Below, one piece after another: positions 1 to 11,777 of a stretch of 64,000 nt of DNA (position 1 is the first letter of the stretch; every line of letters starts with the position of its first letter). Under the pieces are notes generated by a model. It was given only the letters and a program-made list of their open reading frames with translations, made no database searches and was not told where the DNA came from. Source of the stretch: Ectocarpus siliculosus (Eukaryota > Sar > Phaeophyceae > Ectocarpales > Ectocarpaceae); assembly GCA_000310025.1 (NCBI GenBank), contig FN649744.1, positions 1,991,459 through 2,055,458 on the forward strand. The letters are read 5' to 3'. Made by a program: the position numbers and the translations under genes.

Positions 1-1056
1 GAGTGCTGTGATGCACTAAACAGGTACGGAGAGGTCCCTTTCCACGGAAAGGGTTCTCGCGAGCTTAGTTGAGGATTCCCTTTGCCTCTGCACGAGTCGG
101 GATGGGTATCTGTAGGGCAACGGCACACCTTCAACGCACCTTTCTGCATTTACATACTACGTTTTTTAATAAGACCTCCAGTGACATAATCAGCAGCATC
201 GAGCAGTAGCAGCAGCAAGGTGGAGAGGGACAAGAGACACATGAGCTTGATCCACACCGATCTCCTCCTTTTTCTGTGCCTTCTTTCATCTCCGGTATCA
301 GCATCTTTGTAAACGAAAGGGTCAAACACATACAAACGTGCACGCACGCACCAGTGTACCACACAGAGAGGTATTATTCACAGCTTCCATCGCTTCAGGC
401 CCTGTCGCGTACCTTCCCTTCGCCGTGGATGTGTGCCGCTAGATGGGCGGAAGCAGAGAGAGGATGTAGGCATATGTAGGCGGCAGGACACAAAACGCGG
501 CGGGAGAGGGAAAGAGTAAAATTCGAATAGCTATTTTGTGTCTGACAATGTGTCGCGTGCGCAAGGAGCAATGATCCTCCGTTCGTTCTTCAGACGCCGT
601 TGTTTTAATCGGTGAGAGGTCGGTGAGAGGGAGAGTGCGAAGTGCGTATAGATCAGAGCACGCCTCGCCAATTTTACCCACATTTTGTTGAAGAGTACCG
701 CAAATGACGGAAGATTCCACACGCCGTGGCTATTTTGACTGTGCGGTTGCTCGATGATGGAGACGATTTGCACGCCGACGGATGGCTTCAAGGGAAGCCA
801 TGTGCACCACCTTCTCAACCATGCCACGTAAAAAAATGCAAAGGTTTTCATGCTTGCCCGCGTGGCACCATCTGCCACTTACGCCAGAGTGCGACAAAAA
901 CTCAAAAACACAAAGCAGATCAAGTCTGAGCTACCTCACGGATCGCCTACTCCGTGATACCACGGTCACGTGCGTAGTACACGCCCCCTGCAACCGCGCC
1001 ACACTGAGCGGGGTAAAGAGTCCTCGTCCTGCGGCTATCCCTCCCGCGCACAACAG
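1..1056. other. upstream stretch, no gene assigned
   Basis: I see no recognisable protein in this stretch. Short ORFs occur in all frames, but none has a family motif. It is probably intron and upstream exon territory of the plus-strand gene whose last exon follows. A pyrimidine-rich tract ends in an acceptor-like CAG at 1054-1056. Confidence 0.4.
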
Positions 1057-1394
1057 CAATCCGTTCTATCCGATGCCTCCCACATTAGGCGGTGGTGGCG
1101 ACGGCGTGGTCGAGCACGGGGGCCGCAACCGTTCGGTGTCGTACTCGGACCGCCAGCACCTCATGTCGGTGGCCGGGGGCGGCCGGGGGCGGCCGGGGTA
1201 GCGGCGGGCAGCTGGGAAGCGACGGCAGGCGCGACTTCGGGATCCCCCTGCGCGAAGACGGCCGCGGCGACGCCCCAGCCGGCCGCACGCGCTCTGCCTC
1301 GGAGGACGCGGTGTGGGACATGCTCCCTTCGGATGAATCTCAGTGCCGGCGCCCGTTTTCTGTGAGCGCGGTGGAAGGCCGGCATGGGCGTTGA
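1057..1394 (+). pseudogene. terminal exon of an unidentified gene, frame-shifted by a 10-bp repeat
   Basis: A GC-rich exon follows a pyrimidine-rich acceptor tract. In one frame it reads a Gly/Pro/Ser-rich segment (NPFYPMPPTLGGGGDG, then SVSYSDRQHLMSVAGGG) and stops at TAG 1198-1200. In the +1 frame downstream it reads an acidic, protein-like tail (DGRRDFGIPLREDG, then SEDAVWDMLPSDES) ending at TGA 1392-1394. The two frames meet inside a 10-bp tandem repeat (unit GGCCGGGGGC) at 1171-1198. Removing one unit would join them exactly. This suggests a repeat expansion, a polymorphism or a sequencing error rather than two genes. The protein family is unknown. The 2 kb downstream is G/T-rich and fits a long 3' UTR. 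Confidence 0.4.
1171..1198. repeat. 10-bp tandem repeat (GGCCGGGGGC), 2.8 copies
   Basis: Two perfect 10-bp units and eight bases of a third lie at the point where the coding signal changes frame. Each unit gained or lost shifts the frame by one base. Confidence 0.85.
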
Positions 1395-4300
1395 GTACAG
1401 CTATACGATGCCAGCCGAGCTGTCCCTTCCCTTTTGAAATGGAGCAGGGTTAGGGGGGCGTGCAAGGTGTCCTTGGCCCTAAAGTATTTTGCCATTGCGC
1501 CGCGTGGTGCTGTTTCGGCATGACGACCGGCTGTTTTTGGTCAGGGCAGGCGGAGACGCTACCGCACTCTGTTATCACACCCATAGTTGGCGGTTGTTGT
1601 CCCGTTCCCATCTCGCGGGAAACGTCCAGCGTTGGCGTGCTGGTACGTCGTTTTGTCTCTCCTGATTCGCGTTGACTTCTGGCCTTCCTCTGTTGGACAA
1701 AGGGAGCGAGCGGGAGGGGGTATGGGATGTTCTGGACTTTAATTTAAAGATGACGTGTAACATCACTCACGCAGCTCCGTGCGCGTTGTTGGCTGCTCTT
1801 CCCCAGTCTCGTTTTGACGTGCTACCCCTCACAAGCAACACGCAGCAACTCGGTTTTCTTTTGTAAAATGGGAGGGATGCTGCTGGAAGGCACTGGGTGC
1901 TGCACGCATGGACGATTTTTGGTTTTCCGCTCGGTCTTCTCACTGAAGCTGGGCCAACTTGTCATTTTTCGTGTGTGATCGTTGGCTGTGCTGTGCCGCG
2001 CGTTGGCGGCGCAGGAAAAAGGGGCAGAGGGCAGGTGGGGGACGGTGTAGTCGATGCGATTTTTTGTTGTGTTTGCTGTCCGCTTCCGAAGGATTGCCCC
2101 TGCACCGGTTATGCTCGATCAAACTACAGCGAAGATTGTACGTTGGGCGGCTGCTGGTGTGCCGATATGACTGACTGTACTACGTATTTGTGAATGTATG
2201 TTTTCGTCCTGGTCGCGAAGGAGGAGGGAAGGAGGCAGACACGCTCAGCGTTTTTTGCGGGGATATTTGTTGACATCTCGATGGGTTTTTGGTGTACTTG
2301 TGGTGCACGAAGAGCTCTCTGTATTCACGAACTATAGGCGGCTACTTTTGTCTTCTTTTTTTCCGCCCTGCAATCGTCAGGCGTAGCCTTTTTGCTTGTA
2401 CACTGGGGAATGGATTTCCTGAAATGCGCTTTGTGTTGATGAAATAAAGCCCATTGGCTGCACCGACAGCGTGTTGTCTTAGGCTGTTCGTAGTGCGCGG
2501 GGTTGACGTCTTGTCATCGACGGTGTCCACCAATGCATCGTCCGAGTACAGTACTATGCACGCCTGATTGCCTTTTTGCGTGGTTTTATTCTCTCGCTTT
2601 CCCACTGCGGAATACCGACTTTTATGAGTATTTGTTTTTTTGGCGTGGGGGAGTCGATGCAGCAGGCAAGTCTGGATCGGGTTGCACGTGCGTTGCACTA
2701 GCGTGTGGTAAGGGTCCAGAATTCTACGTGGCACCCTCTTTGCATCAAGGAGTGTATGCTGCGCTCCTTTTGGGCACGCCTCCAAAACAGCTTGTGGTGT
2801 CGCGTATGCGTGTGTTGTCCGGGGTTCGGAGGTAGTCGCGTTGAAGGATACGGCCCGTCGAATGCAGTGGAAGCCTTTTGCCCTTGTGCTTACTAATAGT
2901 TGAACGATGCGGCCGCCAAGAAATAGTCGGCTCTTCCTGGGGGCGGGGAAGGGGGGGACCTCTGAAGGTGTGCGTGAAAACATTTTGGGTGCGCACCAGG
3001 CTACGTACAGTAGGACAGTACGCCGTGGGTACCGGGCTGGGTTTGGAGGTTCAGGACAACATGTTACTCGATCGATGGCACAGGGTCGTGAGGAATTCTC
3101 AAGCGTTGTTGCTTGCCGTATTCATTCGACAATTGACTACGCATCTCTTCGAAACAGAGCAGGACGGGGGGGGGGAGGGGGGGAAGTAGACCCTTGGGTC
3201 GAACTATGATGGTACTGACGGCAGGGGTAAAAGCGACTGCCAGGATGTTGCACTTTTCATGTTGAAACTTGAATAAATATCTTAAAAGATTTGAGTAAGC
3301 TAGTTGTAGGCATGAAAAGGTGCGCAGTTCGCGCGCAGGCCGTGTGTTGTATTTGTATGTCGTGAGAGCCGGGAGTGGTGTTTTCGTTTGTTATTTTTTT
3401 AGCCATCGTACCACGCTTCCTCGTGTTCTATCTTTGCGGTTTGATTTGTCCCCTTTCCATTTCGGTTACGGGCGTGTTTGGGCTTGGGTTTGGATTTGAT
3501 GTGTTCCTCTCCTTGGCGGGGTAAACAAGTAAGCAGTAGTAGTAGATGGCATGCATTTGCCTGGTAGCAAAATTATGGTGGATGTACAGGAAGAGAAGTT
3601 GGGCGAGCAAGCTTTTTTTTTTTTCGGGTGAGACAAGGCGTTGTATGCTACCGCTGCTCTCGTGACTGCGGTTCCTGGGCCTCTTCCGTTGCTTTTTGCG
3701 TTTCAATTTTGCCCCTGCAAACAGAAGACTATTGTTCAGTTAACAGGGGGGGGGGGGGTTGTAGAACATGAAAGTGAAAGACAAAGTAGGGCAGGAAGGA
3801 GATCATTCTCGCTGCTGCGACCAAAGGTCCTTTCTTTGTTCGCTCTATCGGGATAGCACACGAAGTGCGTGTGCCTTTTAGCCACAAAGATTTAGTCTTT
3901 TCCCTGACGTCCTCCATGATCGAGCGATTGCACTCTCTCAGATGAGGGGGGCTAGCCCAACGGGTACCCGCGGGCGGACTGGCGCCGTCACACGTGTGCC
4001 ACATACGTGTGCACGGCGGGGAGTCACAGGGCTTAGTTTTGAAAAGAGTAAAACGCCGTTGACTTTTCGCCCAACAGACTCAACAGACGCATGTCGCACC
4101 GATGAACTGGATTTTTCCCAAGCACCACTTTCCTGGATTGGAGTTTCACAACCGTGACCGGATTAACGGGCTGGGGCTTGAGACGAATGGCCACCGGTGT
4201 GGGGGCCCAAGACGCAACCGGCAACGTTTACCGGGGACAAGAATACAGGCAACATTCAATAATGAATGGTCGACTACCGACGTGTGTCCGCTAGAACGTT

Positions 4301-4593
4301 AGTGAAGCACATGGAGCCAACCCCGTATTGCAGAGGGCGCCCACGATTAAGAAAAAATGTAATGAGGTAAAGAGGCTCACAGTACGGGCAAAAAAAATTA
4401 AGGATGTTGATACATAGTCTGTAGCTCAGCCGCGGATCCTGCTCAAATTTTTCTTCTTCTGTGCAATACCCACGCTCAAGTTAAAAAGGTGCACTTCTAG
4501 GTACTGAACGTGTCCCCCCTTGCGCTGCAGCAGGGAGGGCAAAGCCCCCCCCGATGCTGTACCTATTGTAGACGAAGAACACACTTTGCAGGA
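1395..4593. other. probable 3' UTRs of two convergent genes
   Basis: The stretch lies between the stop codon of the plus-strand exon (1394) and the stop codon of the minus-strand Mpv17-like exon (4594). From 1395 to about 3700 the plus strand is G/T-rich, as expected for a transcribed 3' UTR. An AATAAA occurs at 3271. Homopolymer G runs occur near 3166-3182 and 3747-3758. Long antisense ORFs here (for example 2342-2983 minus) look like by-products of composition. I see no family motif. Confidence 0.4.
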
Positions 4594-4995
4594 TCACTCG
4601 ACAATGAAGCACGCGATGAAATTCCACAGGAGGCCTTTCCCGTCAGCGATTAAGACCCGCCATTTCAGCGGGAAGTGCACGAACAAGTACACCTGGGCCG
4701 GGCCCATGACCATATTGGTCACCATTAGCCACACTACTAGGGTCAGGTAGTCGGACTTGATCGTGGGGACGATATCCTCTTCCCATGTCTCGCCCTCTAG
4801 GAACCCCACCATCACTATAAAAGTTAGCCCCAAGAAGGTTTCTACTACCAAACTATCAATGGTCACTTGGGCGATGGCGTTAGCCTGGCTCTTGTCGGCG
4901 GGTATCCATTTTTCCAGTGCGTCGTACACGACGTGGAGGAAAGGGGCCACGAAAAAAAAGCAGTAGATCGCGACGGCCCAGGTCTCCCACACAGC
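4594..4995 (-). CDS. Mpv17/PMP22-family protein, C-terminal exon
   Basis: This exon encodes about 133 residues of a hydrophobic membrane protein ending at TGA 4594-4596. Motifs of the Mpv17/PMP22/Sym1 family are visible: AP-LH-VYDAL near the start (family GP-LH-WY-L), a central DSL helix, then MGPAQVYLFVHFPLKWR and GLLWNF near the end (family P-Q--NF--VPL-YR and W--Y). Family members are small four-helix proteins of mitochondrial inner or peroxisomal membranes, linked to organelle stress tolerance and mtDNA maintenance. The TTG at 5019 is not a credible start. A splice acceptor CAG at 4998-4996 (minus strand) gives phase 0 and joins in frame to the N-terminal exon 12903-13298. The joined protein would have 265 residues. 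Family assignment is fairly sure; organelle is unknown. Confidence 0.75.
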   Translation of the reverse strand, partial: AVWETWAVAIYCFFFVAPFLHVVYDALEKWIPADKSQANAIAQVTIDSLVVETFLGLTFIVMVGFLEGETWEEDIVPTIKSDYLTLVVWLMVTNMVMGPAQVYLFVHFPLKWRVLIADGKGLLWNFIACFIVE

Positions 4996-6672
4996 CTGGG
5001 TATCGAACAGCAGCACCAACGTTGTTGTTCATTGAAACGACAGGGATGCGTGCTAGTTAGAAGTAGTTAGCAGCAAGGGATTGTATCTAGCCTCCCTAGC
5101 TTTCTGTTACACCTTCATTATAAGCAAGGACACTCTGTCGGGAGGCAGTTCGAGTGTCGGTAACTTCCGTGGCATGCGGTCAGGGATAGCTTTCGCTACG
5201 ATCACCAAACGCAACCACTGGCAAGAAGGACTGGGGCAAACAAGGCCCCCCGCGCCCCCTTGGGTCCCGAATGGCAAGCGAGGTGAAGACTCCATGAACG
5301 AAGACGCAATCGGTGCCTGCCGCGTTGTCTAAACCTGTGGGTGGAACACGCTCCTGTCTACCAAAAATGCTCTGAAACCGTGTGACGAATATCCTACCGA
5401 GTCCTGTGGGTCATTCGATCCATGCGTGAGCACCAACACGCACGCATCCTCTTGCCTATTGTGTGGCGGACTGGTTGCGAAAGTTACGGTGCAATCGTTC
5501 ATGTACGTAGACAAGTCGCGCTGCTCAACAATGCGGCAGAGACACACAGCACATAGTCTGTCTGTCTGGTGCTGGTGCGCTGGTGCTGGTGCTGTCTTTC
5601 ACGCGTGTGTTTCCCGGCGTGGACTCCGTCCCGAATCGTGGTGTGAGCTGCACTATCTCGTGTTGGAGGTGTAGCCTGCAACTCCCGCGGAGGCATAAGT
5701 TCTCACTGCGGCGGTGCTACTGTGCACACGAGGGCTGTCCACGTGCATCTCTGCGTATGTGCGTGTGTGTTGCACAGAATGACGACGCCCCGAACTCGCG
5801 ACAAAAACGAAAATATGGGACCTAACGCACGTGACCTAACGCGACGCGCAATCGAGAGCTAGAAGACCTGTTTCACCTGAGGTCCATACCACAATGACCG
5901 ACCGCGTACACGCCACGAAAGGTGTGTAGTGTGTGTTGTGGAGTGGCTAACTGTTGCTGCTGCTGTAGGCTACAAATTACATGCGTATTCGCAATACTGC
6001 TGTACGTACCCCATGTTTGTCGAGAAATGTCCTTGTCATCTGATCGCAACCAACTCTTAGAAAGTGTGACTCTACGTTCGATTGGCCAATCGTTTTGGAG
6101 GCTGGGGTCAACTCAAGGCGGTCGGGTTCGGTCTCGCACAAAGGTGTGTGTCGTGAGAGTAAAGCAAAAACAAATCGTGCCTATCTATCCTGATTTCTCG
6201 ACGGACGGTGGCGACTACGAGTAGGTGCTTTACATCACATGAGCAATTTTCATATAATATTTGTAATACACTTACTTGGGAAGGAGCATTTGTTTTTGCA
6301 TAGCAGGATCGGAGGTGTTTATCTGCATAGGGTCGATGGTATATGGAGTGAAAGTGGATTCAGTGGGATCAAACTGCCATTGTCGGTGGGCAAATGAAAA
6401 TAATAATTTTCTGCGAAAAATTAATTATTACCTGATACCGAGCACCTTGAGAAAAGGAGACGGGAAGTCAGGCCAAATGTTTGCTCACACCAGGGTCTAC
6501 ATCCTCCTTTGGTGCCCCCAGAACATACGATACGGTACACCGATATATTTCCGATTGATCGGCGAAGGCGCTGGAAGCTCGCCTGTGCGAGCCTCCGTAG
6601 CCCCCCGCCCGACTGATGGCGAGGCTGAAAACTCAGGTCATTTGCCTTCACAATCAGTGCGGAATCGAGTGT

Positions 6673-6677
6673 TGTTG
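6673..6677. repeat. target site duplication TGTTG (left)
   Basis: TGTTG directly precedes the 5' LTR and is repeated at 12025-12029 directly after the 3' LTR. Confidence 0.9.
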
Positions 6678-6924
6678 TGTTTGTGTGTGTACTCGGCAGG
6701 ATACAATTCTCCGAGATCTCCGAGGGGGATACGCAGATGAGATAGATATGGGTATGATAGACAGATTTGGTGCAGCAGGCTTTGCCTCTTCTTGCTCACG
6801 TCTGTCACTCGTTAAACTATCTCTCTCTAATAATCAAGGAACTTGGGTCACTCCTTTGTGCAACACGCTCTCGACAAGAGCCCGCGAGCGTGGTAACATA
6901 GTACACGCACCGACACCCCAAACA
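6678..6924 (+). repeat. 5' LTR (247 bp) of the Gag-only element
   Basis: It begins TGTTTG and ends CAAACA, matching 11778-12024 at all but four positions. A possible primer binding site starting TGG lies eight bases after the LTR end; this is uncertain. Confidence 0.9.
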
Positions 6925-6977
6925 CGATATCGTGGAGTCAGCTGACGTCGGTAGGGAAAGGTTCGGGAGGAAGGCAC

Positions 6978-7185
6978 CGGAATACAAGGACAGCAGCAGG
7001 GTGGTTTTTGCTCGCGCTCGTCAAGGAGATCCAGGGAACAGGGTTTGGAATACAAGGGCAGCAGCAGCAGGGCGGTTTTTGCCTGCGCGTGCCAAGGAGA
7101 TCCAGGGAAAGCATTTGGAACACAAGGACAGCAGCAGCCGGGCGGTTATTGCCAGCACGCGTCAAGGAGATCCAGCTACAAAACA
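6978..7185 (+). repeat. three tandem copies of a ~66-bp unit in the leader
   Basis: Three degenerate copies start with GGAATACAAGG or GGAACACAAGG, contain GACAGCAGCAG and CGGTTTTTGC-like cores, and end with AAGGAGATCCAGG. They lie in the untranslated leader of the Gag-only element. Confidence 0.75.
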
Positions 7186-7567
7186 ATACAGCAGTAGGCA
7201 GTAGGAGACACATTGTTTTTTTTATTTTTCTTAATATGACACAACGAAACCATCTCTATCATGGAAAAGAGTCTGAGACAGATTAGCAATGGATTCATAG
7301 CGTCAGAAAGTACCTGTATGTCTACGATTTCCCAGACAGCATACAGGGACATCTCCCCTGCGGGTAACAGGCTCAACAAGACAGTTTGGTAGCTGCCTTG
7401 TGTGTCTCATATATGTTATGTTGGGAAGGTGCAGATGATATGTGTTAGGTACTGGTCGGGCGTTTTGTGTGTGGCACCCTTTTAGTCGTAGGGCATGCAA
7501 TCTCCCTCAGTTTTCAAACGTATTTTCAGTGTGGTACGCGTATGTACCGGGTATTTGGGTATGTATA

Positions 7568-7788
7568 CCGTATATGACACAAGATAACACACCCCCTTGG
7601 CCGATTTTCAAAGCTCGATTTCTCAACAGCAGGAAGAGTCACAGCGCCGAAAACGGCGGCGTTGGAACCGTCTCGTCGAGAGAGAGCTGTTCGAAAACGT
7701 ATTGTTTCATTTATGCATCCTCTTCGTCGTGGAGTAATCGAGCTTTGAAAATCGGTCCAGGGGGTGTGTTATCTTGTGTCATATACGG
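7568..7788. mobile_element. 221-bp MITE with 53-bp terminal inverted repeats, TA duplication
   Basis: The arms 7568-7620 and 7736-7788 are near-perfect inverted repeats (ends CCGTATATGACACAAG and CTTGTGTCATATACGG) around a ~115-bp centre. TA dinucleotides flank both ends (7566-7567 and 7789-7790), as expected for Tc1/mariner-type insertion. There is no coding capacity. It sits in the leader of the Gag-only LTR element, so it either inserted after that element or is a regular part of the family. Confidence 0.8.
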
Positions 7789-8139
7789 TATGTGTGGATA
7801 CATTACATTTCGGAGTATGTGCGGACACACGGGCGTGGTCTCACCATTTTCTTACCTTTTTGTGTAATTTCGTGTAATTTCGTGCTGTTAAATCTGCAAA
7901 TCGGCACAGGAGAACATTTTTTCTTCATTGCCTCCTGACGTGGTCGCCGATAGAGGCATGTGGTTGAGGTTTCATCACCGACATGTGGGTGTGTGTTAAA
8001 TGCAGTGGGTATGGCTACCTATCTCGCCCGTATGTAGGCAGAAGGTATGGCTACCTCTCCCACTAGTAGGCAGCGTGGACCACAAGTAAAGACTGTTTTG
8101 TTTTTTTTTGCGGCGTAATTTGGCGGAGGAAGAGAAGAG

Positions 8140-10233
8140 ATGACGAGGGAGAAGGACATGACGGAGAGGGAATATGGGCATCTATCGGAGAAGAATGATG
8201 CACCGGTAAGAGTAATGGCTGCCGGGAGAACGTCTACCTGGGCAGCTGGTGGAGCTGGTCTCGGTACACAACGGGTGAGCATGATGAATGACGGAAATTG
8301 TGCGTTGAGCGGTTACAGCAGCAGTCGCATACCGCCCAAAATCCCGAAAGATTCGGCGAAGGCCGTGAACTGGCTGCGGAGATTGCGGATTTTCCTGGCT
8401 AGCGAGGGTTTGGAGCAGACGCTTGAAGACACCTATCCCACTGGCTATGTTCCTGTCATCAGCTGTTTGGATTGCATATATCTGAACCGGGTTCATGGTG
8501 CGGCGCTCGTTACGGCACACATCCGGGCGTGGGGATATCTGTTGGAAGCAACCTGCGGCACGGACATTGAAGAACGGTTGGCTGCTTGCGACTGCGTCCC
8601 TGAGGCGTGAAGGGTGATCCGCGAATGGGTTTTGCCTACTTTTGACGCCGAGAAGACATTACTTGTGCGACGGTTGGAGGCAGTTGAGATGTCCCCTGGC
8701 GAGAACCCGAAGCTTTTCTTTGCCAGAGTCGATGGCATCGTCAACATCATGCGAGCTGTCGGCATTGAAAAATCCGAGCGGGAAATCGTCCACATCATTG
8801 TTCGCCAGCTTTCGCCCGAGTACGATGTCGAACGCAAGTCTATCCTAGCCGACCCCACCATTCCCCGAGCGAAAGTGGAAAAAGTTGTTCGCACGGCATA
8901 CGCTAACAACGTCGAAATCAAGGAATTGGGCAAATCGCAGGCGATCGGTGGTTTGGGGTGCGGTCATGGCGGCGGCGGTCAGAAGGGGAAACAACGGCGG
9001 CGGCAGCAGCAGCAGCAGCAACAACAGTGGGTTCATCCACAACCACCACCTGTACACCACCCACCTCCTAATTTCCCGACGTGGGGATCTGGGGGGCTCT
9101 ATGACTGTGGGCGCAACGCCGTGTACCCGCAAGAGGAGTCAGCTACGCCGCCAGGCGCTCCGATGGGTGCCGTTCATCAGTGCGTGAGGTGCGGGAGGCA
9201 TGGACACTCACTCGGCGACTGCAATGCGCCACGACGCTTTGAAGGCCACTGCACTGCCTGCGGCGAGTATGGTCATCGGCGCCGCATGTGTTGCACAACC
9301 GGCCGCATGCAACAGCACGTGCATGTCGGTGATGGAGAGGGTCTCAACGCGAGTGGCAACGACACTATGCCGTACCAGCAGCGGAAGCGACGACGCTGGA
9401 GGAGGCACAGGCACAGGCATCAGCCGGAGTCGCTCCTCCCCTTTGCAGATGGAGCGGTGGCATGGGGCACAGCAACTGCTGTGGGAGCGGCGACCGGTGG
9501 TGGTGGTTTCCCCGCTACGGTGGCGGGGGGAACGGCCGCGGCGCAGGCACTCGCGGCTGGAGCGGCGGCATCGGAGGCAGCAACGGCGGCGAGAGCGGGG
9601 ACCCCCGGCAACAGAGTCTCGGCGGCGGCAGGGGGAACGGCCGGGGAGCAGGCACTTGATGTTGAAGCTACGGTATCAGTGGTGCCACCGGCGGCGGCAC
9701 CGGCGACGGATGAACTCGAAAGCATGAAAGAAGAGCTTGCTGACATACGGAGGCAATGGGGGAAATTGGCGGCCAAGAAACCGGCACTGCATGTGCAGCC
9801 GGGCCCACCACTTGTGTCGTCAGCAGGCGTGGCTTCAGCAGCGGAAACAACGGTGGGGACGATGACAGGTATTGGTGTTTTCCCCGACTCGTCGATGGGG
9901 GGAACGGCCGGGGCGCCGTCAGCTGCAGGAACGGTGGCACTGGAGGTTTCGTCGACCTGCGGCCAGATACCCCCCGCCGTATCAACTGGGGGGGCGATCG
10001 CAGTGCCCACATCAGCAGCTACACCGGCACCAGCAGCGCAAGAAGCGGAGGACGCGTGCGATGAGGATGGCTGTTGGTTGGACAATGGCGACGAAGGCGG
10101 CAACAGCAACGGCGGCAGCGGCGACGGCAACTTCGTGGCGTTGTCTGCGGGTGCGGGTGCGGGTGCGGGGCATCCCGGCGCCCATCCGACCGTGTACAAT
10201 GGTATCTGCGTGGTGCGGGACGATGGGGGGTAA
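8140..10233 (+). pseudogene. gag: Gag polyprotein with two CCHC zinc knuckles, one in-frame TGA
   Basis: The reading frame from ATG 8140 runs to TAA 10231-10233 (about 697 residues) and is interrupted only by TGA at 8608-8610. The N-terminal part resembles Copia-type Gag (UBN2-like: NWLRRLRIFLASEGLEQTL, then after the stop VIREWVLPTFDAEKTLLVRRL). A Gln run near 9007-9030 is followed by zinc knuckles CVRCGRHGHSLGDC (9181-9222) and CTACGEYGHRRRMC (9250-9291), both CX2CX4HX4C, for RNA binding. The C-terminal third is Ala/Gly/Thr-rich. The TGA lies where CGA (Arg) would fit, so a single C-to-T change would explain it. Readthrough cannot be excluded. The long antisense ORF 9420-10331 is a shadow of GC-rich repeats. 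Confidence 0.75.
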
Positions 10234-11777
10234 TGCCAAGGCTGGACATTCGATCGTGGCTGGAAGGGTGCGGCATGAATTGAGAGGCTACGTGTTCGGG
10301 AGCTACCGTGCGAGATGACCGGTGGTTGCACAATGAGTCTACGCGCGATTCAGGCACGTTCGTGAGAATTATGTTTATTTGGCTGTCTATTTTCTGGGTC
10401 GATTTTGTTTGTTGAAAGCCATGAGTTTGAGAACTGCGTCAACGTAGGCTGTTGTGTTGCGATGCGCACGAACGAACGTGGTGTTTATGGTCTGTGGTAC
10501 ATGCGTTTTTCATTTGTCAAGGATGTGGTTTGCATAGTCTAGGACTTCACCGCGCCGAATGGTGCAGTTGATGTTGTTGGGTCACTGCTAGCACTGCTGT
10601 CGAAAATCATGGGGGGGGATGAATGTGATGCTGAGATGCCATGATCTTCGCCGCAGTACAAGCAGAGTTCTAGCGGACGTTCGGGTTTGATTGTTCATTT
10701 TGTTCATGTTTCCCGCGTTTTACCGGCGGAAAATGAGGAGAAGTCCTCAATTCTTGTTTGTTTGCGATTCCGCGTTTACCTGCGGAGTTTGAGGCAACTT
10801 CATGATACTTATCTGATTCCTCGTTGCTAGGATAAGAAATACATTTCTTGTTTATTCGCGATTCCGCGTTTTTCCCGCGGAGTTCGGAGGTAACTTCATG
10901 ATATTCGTTTGATTTCTCGTTGTTTGGATCCGAGAGTTTTTTTTTTTAATTTTCTGCTGTAGGACGGATTGAGTCATGGCCGGAGATATGTTGAAGAGGG
11001 GCATTTAAGCGTTTATGTTTTGGAGGTGTTGCAGCAGGGGGGCTGTTAAGCTGTTGTATTTTGGGAGATGATGCAGCAGGGGGGCTGTTAAGCTTTTATG
11101 TTTTGGGAGATACTGCAGCAGGGGGGCTGTTAAGCTGTTGTATTTTGGGAGATACTGCAGCAGGGGGGCTGTTATGAAATCCATGCCTCGATGTTTGAGA
11201 AACGGCATAATTGACGAAAGTTTCCTCTGGCGTCTTCGAACGCCGGGTTTTTATTTAACGTTTGTCTATTTGTGCCGCATGTATTGGTATTGATGACTGT
11301 TCTGAACGATGTTTTGGAGGAAGGATTTGGCATGTTTTGGTAAGACATGGTTGAGGCCTATGTGCTTCCGAAGCCTATTTTAAATTGGTCAATGAGTTGA
11401 AACATAATTTTGTGCGAGGATTTTGTTCAAGTATTTGTTGACGCGTTTTGCCAGAGTTGTCCGTCCAGAGTCTTTATGACGTGGCTCTGATGTTATGTTG
11501 ATCTTTGCTGAGTATTTTTCCAAGTATAATTCTTTGTTTTTGACTGCTTGAGAATATGGTGATGACATTTTCTCGAGAGGGGTACTTGTTAAGACTCTTA
11601 GTGAAGTTCCATAGTCATAAGGAGGAGTAGTAACCTGAAATTTGAATATTCGATAGAACCGGGAGTTGAGATGATTTGTGGATACGAAAGATGAATGGTT
11701 TTTAGATTTGTTGCCGTTTTACCTGGCGATATGTACGGAGGATCTCGTAGATCGTATCTCGTACCGAGTAGGGGGGC
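10234..11777 (+). other. non-coding 3' part of the Gag-only element, two repeat blocks
   Basis: No pol-like reading frame is present. Two imperfect ~96-bp repeats sharing GCGATTCCGCGTTT and AACTTCATGATA occupy about 10751-10930. A second block of four ~42-bp units follows at 11010-11177. The rest is T-rich and featureless. Confidence 0.7.
11010..11177 (+). repeat. four ~42-bp tandem units that copy the PPT-LTR junction
   Basis: Each unit ends in GCAGCAGGGGGGCTGTTA. The junction of polypurine tract and 3' LTR at 11771-11782 reads GGGGGGCTGTTT, so each repeat reproduces the six-G tract, the C and the first bases of the LTR. Confidence 0.8.

Noticed and set aside
2342-2983. 213-codon minus-strand ORF
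   Set aside because: It lies opposite a G/T-rich stretch that looks like a 3' UTR. The composition is basic and patternless with no domain.
9420-10331. 303-codon minus-strand ORF opposite the Gag-only element
   Set aside because: It is a shadow of the Gly/Ala-rich plus-strand repeats, with low-complexity Ala/Pro/Ser composition and no motif.
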